Shown here in pieces: positions 24,976 to 38,140 of a stretch of DNA of 64,000 nucleotides. Source of the DNA: Phoenix dactylifera (taxonomy: Eukaryota > Streptophyta > Magnoliopsida > Arecales > Arecaceae); the NCBI RefSeq assembly GCF_009389715.1, contig NC_052399.1:26483146-26547145 (forward strand), given 5' to 3'. How positions within the stretch are numbered: position 1 is the first letter of the stretch; each line of letters begins with the position of its first letter. The translations under genes and the position numbers were made by a program. Under the pieces are notes generated by a model. The model saw only the letters and a list, made by a program, of their open reading frames with translations, did no database searches and had not been told where the DNA came from.

Positions 24976-27900
24976 GTGAAAATTGATGATATCTGAAAGG
25001 ATAATAATAGTATGGGTGTGGTTTACGTCCTTTACACAATAAAAGCATAAGTTTTTTGCTGCACCTATTTCACTTCCATAAGTTGCTTTAAGATCTTGAT
25101 TCCAAGATTTTAATTAATGGTGTGAAAGAAGATATTAGTCTATTTCTTAGGAGCCACAACCCCTCGTGTACCCATCTCCTCTCTCCTAATTAGATGTGCT
25201 TCTCATTTTACTGCCTAAATGCCGCCCATCAGAGTTCCTCTCCTAACCACCTGATTATCATTAATCCTTGCCTTCTAATCTCCATCTACCACATTGTTGC
25301 CTCCTCTTCTATACCCTATTGCTTTTACTATTTGTTTTCCTCATCCACCCACCTCGCCCTTGTCTTTGCAGCTGCCTTCGTCATATCTAACCTCTTCTTC
25401 CTTTGGCTAGCAAATGCCAAACTTTATGTTATGCACCATCCATATCTAGAACAATTTTTCACCTAACTAATGGCAAATCAATGAGCCATAGGTGGAGAGG
25501 ATCAGGGTGTTGTTAGGGGATTGGATGTGGTACTAGTGGTCAATGTAGCAACCTAGGAATACAAGCCATAATTTGGATGGGTTGGGTTAACCCAACGCAA
25601 CTTCTATATCTCCAAAACCTGGCCTAACCAAGCCCAATCTATATTGGAGTTTCTCTAAGCTCAATTTGGATTGTGCCAGATTAGTTGGATCATATCAGAT
25701 TGGGCTACATTAATTGGGTTAGATTGTGATGAAAAAAGGGAAAAATGGTTAGTTTCTTTGTTAGAATAATAGTTATTGGATTGAGACCTCAATCATTCAT
25801 CAATTTTAATAATACACTTAAACAATATAATAAGCCTAAAGAGATAACTATACATATGAGTATATGAATATATATGAATTATTTATTAATTTATATATCA
25901 AGTTGGGTCAGACAAGGTTGGATTCAAAATGGATTAGGGTTGGATTTGTGTTGGCTTGAAGGTCAACCCTAACACAAACCAACCTAGGGTTAGGTTGGGA
26001 TTTTTTGAGCTAAAATTATAAATATGATATTCTCTAAAGAGAGGGTCATAATAGGAGGCCAAGGAGGGTTTAGAGTTTTCATCAATTCTTTAAGGCTAAA
26101 AATTAAAAAACCAGAAGAGAAGATTGGATAAAACCAACATTGAACATGAGCCTTGAGTAAAGCTTGAGTATTATCGAGAAAACTTGAAGGTCAAAGCACC
26201 TCCACTAGCCTTTAGTACAAAATCCTAGGTCCTTACTTCTTTACGTGGGATGGGCCTAAGATGCACATACCATGTCCTTATGAGGTAGGTGCAACATGGT
26301 CGCATTCTAAATATTGTAAGTTCCATCCCTCTATACATCCTAGGATGCTAGAAATTAAGACTTTAGTAATGTTGAAGGCCTTTTAAGGATTTAGATCAAG
26401 AGGTCATAGATCCTGTCCACCTATCTCGGTGCTCAAATAAATATACAACAATTAACTTACAATAAGTCAAAGAAAATGAAGACAAGCCGATTCATCATCA
26501 AGGAGTAAGAATTTTCATTGGCATAGTAATATGATACATGATGTGAACTAGAAAATAAATCAAGAGGCCCAAAGAGCTTCTTTGGTAGTGTTGCCGCATG
26601 CTTCCTTCTTAGAGGAACTTTCTTATCTCGAACTCTTCCTTGCTTTATGCAACCTTAGATCTTACTCATTTGGTTGGAGAGTTCTAGGGTCTTAAGAGAA
26701 GTGGGAACAAAGAAGAAGAGAAAGGAGAGGGAGAGAGCTAAAACTAAGGGAACGTATGCTAAAGCTAAAAGAAAAAGTTATGGGAGTTTGAAGGGATCAA
26801 ACAATGAGGATCCAATTCTTTCCTCCAAGGGGCCATGTATAGATGGAGTAGGAATAGTTTAATAGCCAAACTCAAAACTTTTTCAACTAGAGAAAGGTTG
26901 AGACGATGCCAAGTGGCATCCAATCATTAATTTGAAGAGAAAGCTATGGATCAAAGACTTGATGTGATGGCTTGGATGCTTTCTCTGAAATCTCATGGAT
27001 AGTGGTTACTCTCTCTCCTTTTCCCTCTCTTTGACCTTGGGAGGAAAAGTTAAATCTCAAAAAGATATATTTAATATTTTTAACCCAAGCTTTTCTATTT
27101 TAGTGATTTGCATGTGGCTTTTTACATATTTTTACAAGGATAGTTAATGAGAATAAAGATATCCAAAAATTGTAAAATTTTAACTTGGACACCTATGATA
27201 TATGTGGTGGTTACATTTTAATTTTAAGCATAACTTCTTAAATTTACACTCAAAATTGTACCAAGTCGAATCCAATCAACTTGTATGTATAAATTTGATC
27301 AAATTAGGCATGAGGAAGTCTAATTGGATCTAGAATTAGAATTGGTGGGTAATTTGGAGAAAGTTGGATCAAATCAATGAACTAGGTTGGATCAGGTGAA
27401 CTCGAGTTAGTTGGTTCAAGTAAATTGATGCAATTAGTGGTAATATTGTTCAACTAAACTGGAGATGGAATTGGTGATATAGTATTTAAACGTCGTTTAG
27501 AATGACTCGAGAGGGGAATCAAAATGGGGGAATTAGGGTTCGAAATTAGGGAAGATGGATCAATTAATGCAAGTGAGCAAAATTGGGCTTAATTAGATGC
27601 ACAATTGATCAATTGAAAGTGAGGCGAAGTAAATATGGACTGATCTAGGGCTCATTAAACGAAAAGGGTTAGTAAGATGAAGATCTATGAGAACCAATAA
27701 GTTTTATATCTAAGAGCACGATCACTTATTGATTTTAGACCTTAAATTTTTGAAGAGGATGCCAAGGGAGTGGCACCTAAATCCAAGTTTATGCAAATAT
27801 CATAAGAAGCGGCATGAGAAAGTGGCTTGGTGAAAAGATAAGTATGCTAATGTCATATGGTGAAAACTCAAGTAATAAAGGAAGCCAACATGATCTTGTT

Positions 27901-28990
27901 GTGCACAAAATACTCAATACGTCTAATCAAGTATGAAAAACTAGATTGACAATCATGTATAGAGCACTAATATTATTACAAAACATGATGTAAAATTTTT
28001 CTAAATGATTTCAATATCACAAAGCATATAGCCTAGTCAGATTTGAGTTCAATACAGACCCTTTCTTTATTACCTTAAGCTTTCAGATCAATAAATTAGC
28101 TAACAAGATATGCTAAAATTTCTTTTCAAAAAAGGATACTCTAATGTTTATGGTTAGATCATGAAATCATAACATAGGCTAGTCAATGCACAACTTTCAC
28201 CACTTAATTTAGATTTTTGTCCCCAAAAAGGAAGGCTGACATGCACAGTTGACTAAGAAATGGATCAAAATGGTGTAACTAAAAAAAACAAAAACAAAAA
28301 GTCACACATCTTAATAATATGAGGCTTGTTTTTCACATAAGTGGTCAAAGGTCCAAAACCCACCCTATAATCATTTTAGCGAAATATTTTCTCGTAATGA
28401 TCCAAAATCTCACTTAAAAAGGCTAGTTGAATTCTTTTGTCATGTACGAATTTCTAAAATTTTCTAAGAGTGCAGCTAATATGGAACTAAACACACACTA
28501 TGCATCTGTCATACACTCCTTCCATTTTAGTCATGGGATCTTCATTAGGCAAAAGGTTCATATTCAATAATATCCGTTCACAAACATGATAATTGCCTTG
28601 TGGTCAATCTTGAAAGGGTCCGTGCTACAATATTCCTTAGTATAGATGGACCATGGACTAGAACTGTGCTAATACCATTCGTCACAATATAAGACCTCAC
28701 ATAAAAAGTCATAAGGTCTATTTTAGATTTTTTGGTCCCATATAAGTACTCAAGATCTTTGTAATGCACAACCAATATTATAGAACCAAATACCCACTTT
28801 GGTCCTCTATCCACAAATTTACATTTTAGGTGAAGTTTTCCTTTGATACTTGTTTGTTGGAAGAGAAATGTTGTAGGCCCAACTCCGGTTGTAAATAAAG
28901 AAAGGCAACAAATCCACTCAGCTAGTAGCCGATCTATTGCATGATACGAGAGAAGTGATGCATTTCATGGGATCCTTTGGGGTCTTTTGG
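24976..28990. other. Intergenic, no gene recognised
   Basis: The sequence is AT-rich with short ORFs lacking domains. A stretch at about 25565-26000 has gggttgggttaaccc at one side and accctaacacaaaccaacct at the other, which may be a decayed element with inverted termini. The longer ORF at 28578-28814 (minus) encodes no family I recognise. Confidence 0.4.
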
Positions 28991-29229
28991 ATTCATGAAT
29001 GGTCGCTGTGTAAATCATAATCGTGCCAGGTGGCAACCAATATACAAAGTTTTTCGTTGGCACTAAGACTAGGCCCCTGACATTTTTCTATTGTAAATTT
29101 CTTCTTCTTATGTAATATAGTAACCGAAGATTGGCTGGTTGAATAGCCAAAACATGGAATCAAAAAAGAATAGCGAAAGAAGATCCAGAGGAAATGGAAT
29201 TCATCCATCAGCCAATCTGCAGTACGAAA

Positions 29230-30600
29230 CCAACCAATCTGTCACTTGATTACCTTCCCTAAAAGTGTGAGTGGCCCTAAATGCCTGTAGAGCTGCCCTC
29301 ATCTGCATAATCACTCTCAACAGTGGATTAGAACTAGGCCTATTGGCAGAACCATTAATCCAAGTAATAACAGTAGCCGAGTCACCTTCAAACCAAACCC
29401 AGACCCAGAAAGCTTTGAATTAGAAATATGCAATGGAAAGGTCTTTCCGACAGCATAGATCAACCGGCCAAAGCGATCCCTAATAACTATACTCACACTT
29501 GCAGTATTATCATTGATAGAACCATCAAAGTTAACCTTCGACATAGCAAGGGGAGAGGGTAAATAGGTCACTCTAATACTATCCAATTATGACGAGGGGC
29601 ATACAAGGCCAAGGTTACTCCAACCCCTTGACTATATGTCAAAGAAAACCAAGGATCGGGTCTTATAGCAATCCGCATACAAATTTATAGCTCATTTCAC
29701 TACACCTCCTTTTGAAACATTCGATTATTTCTGGCCTTCCAAATACACCATCCGATATTTACCATGACAGATGTAATCATTTTCTCTACTTGGGGCTAAG
29801 CTAAACTGTACCTTAATACAGCCAAACAAAACTTTGCAAAGTGGCAAGTGGCCATAACATGGTCATAGTCCAGGTACAAAGCACAGGACTGAGAGTTTGC
29901 ATTAAGAACTCATCTTCTGTGCAATCCAAATTTGCAAGAAATTCTGAACCACAATGGTTTCCACCAAAACATTTTTACCCTCTCGATAGTATGTAATTTG
30001 CAAATTTATGTAAAAAAAGGGCAATTATTTTAACCTGTCTATTCTTCCCCCAACGAAGCTGATCAGGCCAAATCCTTTTAGGCATAGGCATTTTACAAAC
30101 ATTATCCACCATTTTAACTAGGAAGGCAGATAATAATTTCCTTCTTTTCCAAACTCTATCATCACTTATGAGATCAGTTGCCTTCCAATTCCCAACATCA
30201 ACATCCATATTAGAAAAAAGTAGGCCAAACCTTTCAAGCAACATTAGAAATTCAAAGGTCATGATAGACATTTACCTGGTCATCAGAGGCTGCCATCCAA
30301 ATGAAATAGTTCTACATAATTAAGCATTCAAGCTTATTTTTCCCCTAATAAGAGAGCATCCACAAGAGGCTACCAAGATGCCGAGAAGTTATATTTAGCA
30401 CAAATCATCTTGTCCTACAAAGAATTAGGTTTCAATTCTAGATTGCAAGCAATTCTACATATAAAGGCCTTCTATTTGAAGTTCAAAAGTTGAAGCCCCA
30501 GACCATCCAATTTAGGAAGACCCCTTGTAATAAAGCACAGGCTAATACAGGCCAACCAGAAGGAGCAAGGCTTAGATTAGTAGATCCTGGACATAATCTT
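29230..30600 (-). mobile_element. Degenerate LINE 3' part: zinc knuckle plus RNase H
   Basis: On the minus strand, WKRRKLLSAFLVKMVDNVCK and PKRIWPDQLRWG (about 30035-30165) resemble the linker before zf-RVT in plant LINEs. Further downstream SKVNFDGSINDNTASVSIVI and GRLIYAVGKTFPLHISN (about 29430-29550) give an RNase H domain with its catalytic Asp in FDGS. Frameshifts break the rest. Confidence 0.62.
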
Positions 30601-30965
30601 CCTAGAGATAGAGAGCCTTTTAATTGCCTCGCCTTTTCTAAACTCTCCTTCTTACTGCTTACCTAGCTCGTCTTAGTGACTCTTCTTCTTTTCTAGGTTT
30701 TTTTCTGAGTGATCAAGGTATTCCTTTTTCTCCATTTATTTATCCATCTTTTTGATTTTTGTTTGAGGAAAAAAAATTTTAGCTTTTCTCTATTTTTTTC
30801 GAAACAATCCATGATGGAGTCTTGTCATTATCCCTCTCTTCCATCGATCTCTTATTCTCTCCTTCCAAAGCTCTTTCTTCATCTTCTTTTTTTTCTCTTT
30901 CTCCACGTCCTCCATCACCCACTCTCTCCCTCTCTATCCATCTTTCCATTTGTCTAAATGCCGAC

Positions 30966-31029
30966 CTCTCAGCATGGACCGTGGCATCACAATCCATCTC
31001 TCAGCATGGACTATGGCATCACGGTCCAC
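30966..31029. repeat. Two-copy tandem repeat, 32-bp period
   Basis: The unit begins CTCTCAGCATGGA at 30966 and again at 30998. The copies differ by a few transitions. Confidence 0.8.
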
Positions 31030-31058
31030 CCACTCTCTCTCGCTCTCTATTTATCTCT

Positions 31059-31099
31059 CAATTGATCTCGCGGTCCACGGTACACCGCGAGATCAATTG
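31059..31099. repeat. Perfect 16-bp inverted repeat (hairpin)
   Basis: CAATTGATCTCGCGGT (31059-31074) is followed after 9 bases by its exact reverse complement (31084-31099). It lies in CT-rich, otherwise non-coding DNA. It could be a decayed element terminus or a cruciform-prone site. Confidence 0.8.
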
Positions 31100-31419
31100 T
31101 ATTACAGAGAAAGAATATTTCTTTGTAACAGTATGGTCGGTATACCGCAATTTTAATCATGGACCTCGATGCCTTTAGATATATCAGAGGAATTCTTTTA
31201 TAGTTTCTAAGCTTCTATATAAGAAAACTATGTCTTACTATGTCTCTACCATTAGTTTAGAAGCTATTTCTTTGCAAAATCATATCTTGCTTTAGAATAT
31301 TATGAAACTATTTTTATAATTTTTTTTTGGATGATGAAGACCTTGTGTGTCCATTCAATATTCTAGTTCCAACACTGATCATTATGTCTATAAATTTATT
31401 GTGTAGGTTCTTATGAAAC

Positions 31420-31980
31420 TTTTATTTTTTTTATTTTTTTAGTAAAGTTGATAGTTCATGTATATAATATTAATTTAATTGACATCTTTAGAATTTTGTA
31501 GTAAATTATTACTTTTAGTGGTCACTATGGAATCTATACAATAAGTTTGCCTATTGATTATATTTTTGAATAAGTAATTTTATTTATGTATAAGAAATGG
31601 ATATGTAAATAAGTTATATATGTATGTAATCTAATGATAATAATTATAATATTTTATATCTTTACTATTGTATTATACTATAAATATAATATTATGTTAT
31701 ATTTTATTATAATACATTGATACGTTATATTATATAATATCAAATTATGTTATATTATTATGTTATAATATACAATATATATTACTATATTATAATAATA
31801 TTATATTATATTACAGTAATATTATACTATATCATATATTTATGTATTAATACATGTTATATTTTATTATGCTCCCTTGTATACTACTATGCAATATTCT
31901 TTATGGTCATTTCGTCATATCAAAAGTATTTTTTTATTTTGTTTACCAAAAATATATTAAAGTTTCACAATACTTTAAAA
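31420..31980. repeat. AT-rich low-complexity tract
   Basis: The tract is almost only A and T, with irregular TATATTATA words, especially 31600-31880. ORFs here are composition artefacts. Confidence 0.8.
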
Positions 31981-32009
31981 ATGTAGCTACCAAACAGTAA
32001 ATAGCTTTT

Positions 32010-32560
32010 TTATAAAAGCTCTACTTTAGAAAACTCTTCTTTAAAAAACTCTACTTCTGAAAGTTCTACTGTCAACAACTCTGCCAAATGAAGCCTAAGC
32101 CATTCCCTGTAAGGTTTATAGCCTCTTAGCATACCTCTTTCTGTTGCCGGGTTAAGAGTCTTGGATAGCATTTCAGAGCATAGAATAAAAAGGAAAGGTG
32201 GCAATAGGTATCCCTGTCCATGTCCCTTGTTTAACCGAAACCACCTGGAGGGAGCTCCATTAACCAAGACAGCAAACCTAGGAGCAGTGATGCAACCCTT
32301 TGTCCAAGTAATGAATCCATCGTGAAACCTAAAGTGAGTACATGAACAAATACTCCCATCTATAATATGTCCTCCATATCAACCTCCAATACCATCAACT
32401 CTTTCCTGACAGACACTTTCTCTAGTGAGTGCATAATTTTCTAGGCCATTATAATACTGTCAATAATATTACTGTCATGAACAAAAGTACTTTAAGCATC
32501 AAATAACAGGGAAGAAACAGACTGGTTTCAATCTATGTGCCAAGATTTCGGGCACATTTT
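32010..32560 (-). pseudogene. LINE reverse-transcriptase fragment
   Basis: The minus-strand peptide VNGAPSRWFRLNKGHGQGYL then PPFLFILCSEMLSKTL (about 32170-32267) corresponds to the ING.P..F....GLRQGDPLSPYLF block of L1-like reverse transcriptases. Upstream pieces toward 32560 continue in other frames. The catalytic FADD block is absent, so this is an isolated scrap. Confidence 0.68.
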
Positions 32561-34211
32561 ATAAAAGAGTATTTCACTAGACTGGCTTATGGTTATCGAC
32601 ACCAATGGGTTTGACTTTTTGGCAATAACAGTGACCTAGTTATAACCACTTATTTGATGTGCAAGCATGTTCCTATTGAATCTCTCATATTTCACTTTGC
32701 CATAGTCTTCCAGAAAGCAATTTTCGCTGCTGATAGCTTCAGCCAAATTGTACGCTTTCACCTTACCATTTTGACTTTAAATTCTTCTCCCTCTTCTCAT
32801 TGACTTTCTTTGTTCTTGCTTTCGTCACCTCTGACATGAGAACTGAGAAAAGGGCCGCCACGCCTCGTTGGTAAGCTAAGACCTCACCTCACTCGGTTTT
32901 GCCAGCAATATAATAGCGAGCTAATTCTCGTCCGCTGACTCCTTTGGCCCCTCCTTTGGAGGGTCATTCTTTCACCCGAACACCGAGCCGCCGCTGACTG
33001 GCTTCCGCGCACAAATGGATGCTCCTGGGGGCGCTTTCTGGACAACTCATTGACTGGTTTATCTGTTGTTTAAACGTGTCTTTGAATATGATGGATACGT
33101 GAAATGCATGGTTTTGAATTTTGGCATCCTAACAGTTATCAGGCACTTTCTAATTCAGTGGATTTTGCACACAAACATTTTTAGTTATCGATTTTGCTGG
33201 AAAAATTAGATTTGTTCTTCTTGCACATAAACACATATTTTGGGGTTGTTCTGTGTTTCAATTTAAGTAGGATAGAAATTAAGAAATTATGAACCCTAAA
33301 TTTGCATCAGTTTACAAAAAGGAAAAAAATTTACTGCAAAGTCGATAATTAAATAGATTTTTTTTTATTATAAAGTTCTCCTTTTCTTTCTTGTAGGAGG
33401 GAAATCATGTATAAGAGTAGTACCAGAAGCTGGCGCCTAGCTTATTTATATCTAGAAAACCATGGGCGTGCTATGGGACATGAGAAATAAAATGTCATTC
33501 ATAAAATCAGCATTAGTTTAAGTTTCAGTTACAGTATATGTGCCAATCCCCCTATGCCATGTGGCATGCCAATAATGTTTTTTTTATATATACATTCACT
33601 ATGGAGTCCATAAGATTGGGTCTCGTAACTTTTTTTCTCCAACTATTACAGTTCTACTATATGACATGTGTGGCAGATGCTATCCACTCATGATTGCTTT
33701 CAGTGATTAATATAATATTACATTGTGTACTTAAAATATATGATATAGTATAGTATTATTAAATACATTTTTACAATTAGCTGCTACGATGAAATACTGA
33801 AATGTTAAGGGAGGTAAGATGCCAAATATTTTTTTGGCAAACAAAAGTCCATTATCATGATTTAATATTTACGTACGTGTATGTAGAGTATTATACCTAC
33901 ATAACTCTAAGTATATAAAGCTTTTACTATTTCATGGAAAATTTGATGGAGTGGGCTAGTGGATGTACCTGGCAATCATGTTGAGGCACATACAAGCATG
34001 AAATTGACAACCACTCATAGACTATACGCAGGACCCGTTGATTTTTCCTTTTTTTTTGGTTGTCGTGGGTCTGTGATTAAGCGTCTCCACGAGCACGTTT
34101 TTTGCGCTGGGCGTACGTCTTTTTTTCGCACTTGACAATTGTCTAACTAGGTTGCTTAACATAATAAAACAATAATCTAACTAAGTCATGCTTTCTAAAA
34201 AAGAATAAGAA
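32561..34211. other. Intergenic, no gene recognised
   Basis: A GC-richer island at about 32840-33040 stands out from AT-rich surroundings but encodes no recognised protein. The rest is non-coding with polyT stretches. Confidence 0.4.
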
Positions 34212-37200
34212 TTAGATTTTTTTTTTTTTTTGATAAAGAGGTAGGCAAAGCCGGCTTTTTTCTTTTTTTTTAAAAAAGTAGAGTTTACATAAACTATTTA
34301 TAAAAACTTTACAAGAAAAAATAAAATAATAATAATAATCTCTTACAAAAGATAGTGGTCTATAAATTGACCTGTTAAACTATTCAACAAGCTGAATAAT
34401 CTCATAAGTAATTTGAAGGATCTTTGTATCTTCAATGTGCAACTATATAATCTCTGTATTCTGATGTGCGTTAGTTTTTTTCTAAAAAGATAGATCAATA
34501 TCTCTCAAAGTGCGGTGCTAATGGTGCAAGGTAATTTTCAAATTTGAGATGAGCGTCAAACAACTTCTTTGAACACAAATACTTCCAGCTGAAGAAGGTT
34601 GATAAGTTTTTCTGCAAAATATAATAGATAGAACTTGCTTTCTTTAAGAAATTTCAAGCATTTCGCTCCTTCCATATTTTCCAACGGATTGCAGTAATCA
34701 ACTGATCCACAGCTTTTCTCATTGATTGTTGAAATTTTTTGTTTCTCTATTTGATCTATAGATTACTAATGGTGGAAGGTCATTCTCTCAAATTTAGCTG
34801 CACTTTAATTGTTGTCCACAAATTACAGACAAATGGACACCTAATTAGTAGATGGAAGATCGTTTCGGTTCTCCTTCCACACAGCACACATCCGTCACTA
34901 GCCTGCCATCCTTTCTTAGCAAGAATCTCTCCTGTATGCAGTCGATTTCTGAGCGTAAGCCATATAAAACTTCTCACTTTTTATGGAAAAGCCGCCTTCC
35001 ACAGGCTTTTATAAAAAGGACAACGAAGACCACCATTATTAAAAAATTTGTAGAAAGAGTTCACTGTAAAATAACCTCTTTATGAGAGTTTCCACAGGAG
35101 GACATTGCCAATTCAAGACGGACTTAAGAGAGAGAGCTTCTTTGAGGGTATATAGTTGATCCATATGTTGTCTTGTAAGGGGTCCTTTTATTTTAACTTT
35201 CTAAGAGAGTATTCTCCATGATCACTGCGAGGCAATTGTGCAATCTTGCCTTACTGCATTAGCATAGGGCTTAGCAAACAAAGAGGAGAGCTTTAAGGGC
35301 CCCACCCAGCTATCCTCCCAAAAGCAGATGTTCGTGCTATTTTCCAATTTAAACGATAGACAGTTTCAAAAGGCTTCAAGTTGTTTACTGATGTCTTTCT
35401 AAATAGGGGATAGGCTTCTGAGGCTTTTTCTAATCCTCATCCCAAATTTCTTCCTCCAATAATAAGCTCTTTGAATAAGATTCCACCAAGGGGAGTCACT
35501 ACCTTGCAAGAACTTCCAAACCTATTTTGCAAGAAATGCTAGGTTCAATTGCTCAATATTTTTTATCCCCAGCCCTCCTTGTTCATTGGACCTACACACC
35601 AAATCCCAATTTACCAAGCAATGGAAGCCACTAATTAACTTTGTCCACTCCTTTCCAAAGGATTGCATGACACATCTGATCAATCCTGTTAAGGATCCAT
35701 TTTAGCAATCTAAACAATGACATATAGTAAGAAGGGAGAGCTGACATCACGCTATTAATAAGGGTCAACTTACCCCCCAATGAGAGAAATCTCTCTTTCC
35801 AAGTAGCCAATCTTCTATTGATCTTCTCTAACAGTGAAACCAACATTGTCTTGTAAGTCTCTTGTCAAATAGTGGCAGGCCCAAGTAAGTAAAAGATAGG
35901 GTATCTTTCTTCCAATTCATCAATGCAGCCATCACATCGAATTCCTCATCATGCATATTAAGGCCAATAGTAGAGCTTTTATGAAAATTTATTCTCAACC
36001 CTGAAGCCCCTTCAAAGATTAGGAGAATGGCTTTCGCTACAACAATATCTTCTTTTTTTGCGGCACAAAAGAGCAGAGTATCGTCAGCAAATTGAAGGCT
36101 CTTAATATTGTGAAAGACATCAATTTCTTCATTTTTTTCAACTAGCTATATAGATCCTCCCTATTTAAGAAGGCTCGCCAAAATATCAATAACCAAGATA
36201 AACAGGGAAGGAGATAAGAGGTCACCTTGTCAAAGACCTTTGCGACATTTGATCCAATTTCCTGGTTTACCGTTCATAAGGAGAGCCATTGCAACTGAAG
36301 ATAGCAAGCAATGAATCCAATGGGTAGAGGTCTTAGAAAACCTCTTGCTTGAAGAGATTCTACCAAAAAATTCTAGTTCAAACTATCAAATGCCTTTTCA
36401 AAATCGAGCTTATAAAGAATTTCTTTGAGGCCCAATCTTTTGCAATATGCAATCATTTCATGTGCACTAAAAAAGCTTTCAATTACAGACCTCCCTTTGA
36501 TGAAAGCAGATTGAGAATCGTCAATTAGTAAATAAAGATACTTTGCAAGCCCATAGAGAGCACTTTAGAGATGATTTTGTATAGGCTATTGAGAAGGCTA
36601 ATAGGTCTCAAGTCTCACGATGAGAGAGCACCCTCCTTTTTAGGAATAAGGGATATGTAAGCAAAATTCAACCTAGAGAGATCGAGCGCACCTTTGTGGA
36701 AGTCCTCCATAAGAGCCATTATATCATCTATAATGGCATCCCAAAATTTTTGAAAAATGCAAAAGAAAATCAATCAGGGCCGAAGGTTTTTAGGCTTCCA
36801 AACGAGAAGATGGCTTTCTTAACTTCATCAATAGTAAAGGCCTCCGTCAAATTGCTCAGATCAACAATGGATTCTCCATATAAACAGGGCTAATTAATTT
36901 TAATTTTGGGCAAAGAGTGTACACCAAACATGTTCTTAAAGAAATCATGAAGTTTACTGGAAATGCCATCTTGAGTTTGGTATTCAATGCCATCCTTAAT
37001 GATCGAAGTAATAATATTCCTCCTCTTTCTCCCTGAAGCAACCTTATGAAAAAAGTTAGTATTTTTGTCCTCTTCTTTGAGCCATGTTATCTTGGCCCTT
37101 TGTCCGCAATATACTTCCTCTTTTTTGTATATCTCGTCTAATGATTGTTTTAGAAATTTTCTTTTATTAAACTCCTCCGGTGAGAGATCCACGCCTTCTT

Positions 37201-38140
37201 CCTTCTTATCAAGGAGATTCACCTCATGAAGTAAGGGTTCTTTCAGTTCTCTATTAGAATTTCTTTCACTTGATGGCCATTTCTTGAGAGCATTTCGAAC
37301 TCGTTTTAGGTTTTGAACCCACTAAGCTGCCATGTTAGAGGAACCTTTGATCTTTCTCCAATTATTGATTACAATATTATGAAAATCTGGTTCATTGTTC
37401 CGCAAAGCTTCTAATCTAAAAATTTTGGGCCTTTGAAATCTGACCTGACAGTCTAGCACAATTGGTACATGGTCGGAGGAAGAGCTTAACAGAGCTTTTT
37501 AGAAAGAAGCTAGGAATAAATCCTCCCATTTAGTAGAGAGAAGGAATCTATCTAATCTTGCTAGAGAAGGATGTTCCCATCCATTGCTCTAAGTAAAATC
37601 ATGGCCCTTCAGGTCCAAGTCCATAAGGCTAAGGGAAGAAATAAAATCCATGTAGGCAAGATTGTCTTTGACATACTACAATTTTTCTTTCCTATCTTCC
37701 AGTAACTTAGTCACATTAAAATCTCCTCCAATTAGCCAAGGTCCTGGGTGCATGCTTCTGATATTAGTGAGACTTTGAAAAAATTGGTCTCTGAAGCATC
37801 TGTCATTTGGCCCATAGACAGCAATGATAAGTAGATCTTGCTTCAGGGCATGAGCAAATAGGGTCACAATTAGAGAAAAACAATTTTGAAAGGAGGTTTT
37901 GAGAAAAAGAAAATCAGAAGTCCATCCCATCAAAATGCCACCTGAAGAACCAATAGAAGCAAGATGGGCCTACTCATCAATCTTGTTGCCACCTAACGCT
38001 TTGAGGAATGTTTGTGACGGCGAAAAAATTTTCACCTCCTAAAGCATAATGATATCACAATTTGAGGACATAATGAAATTCCTGAACATACTACGTTTGC
38101 TGGCAGCCGCAGCTCCTTTAATATTCCAAGATACACAATC
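34212..38140 (-). mobile_element. L1-like LINE, near full-length ORF2 but degenerate, minus strand
   Basis: The order on the minus strand is clear. The endonuclease start SWNIKGAAAASKRSMFRN is near 38120. The endonuclease end WLIGGDFNVTKLLEDR is near 37690-37740. The linker KEEDKNTNFFHKVASGRKRR is at about 37015-37075. RT blocks follow: QGDLLSPSLF near 36190-36225 and FADD at 36080-36091. The finishing RT/thumb block LATWKERFLSLGGKLTLINS is at about 35745-35805. The zinc knuckle DGCVLCGRRTETIFHLLIRC is at about 34815-34890. The 3' end carries the CCGGCTTTGCCTACCTCTTT tail, then a polyA (plus-strand T run at 34219-34232). ORF1 is absent and many stops occur, so it is inactive and probably 5'-truncated. 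Confidence 0.85.

Noticed and set aside
28578..28814. Minus-strand ORF of 78 codons
   Set aside because: No family recognised and no splice or neighbour support; left as intergenic.
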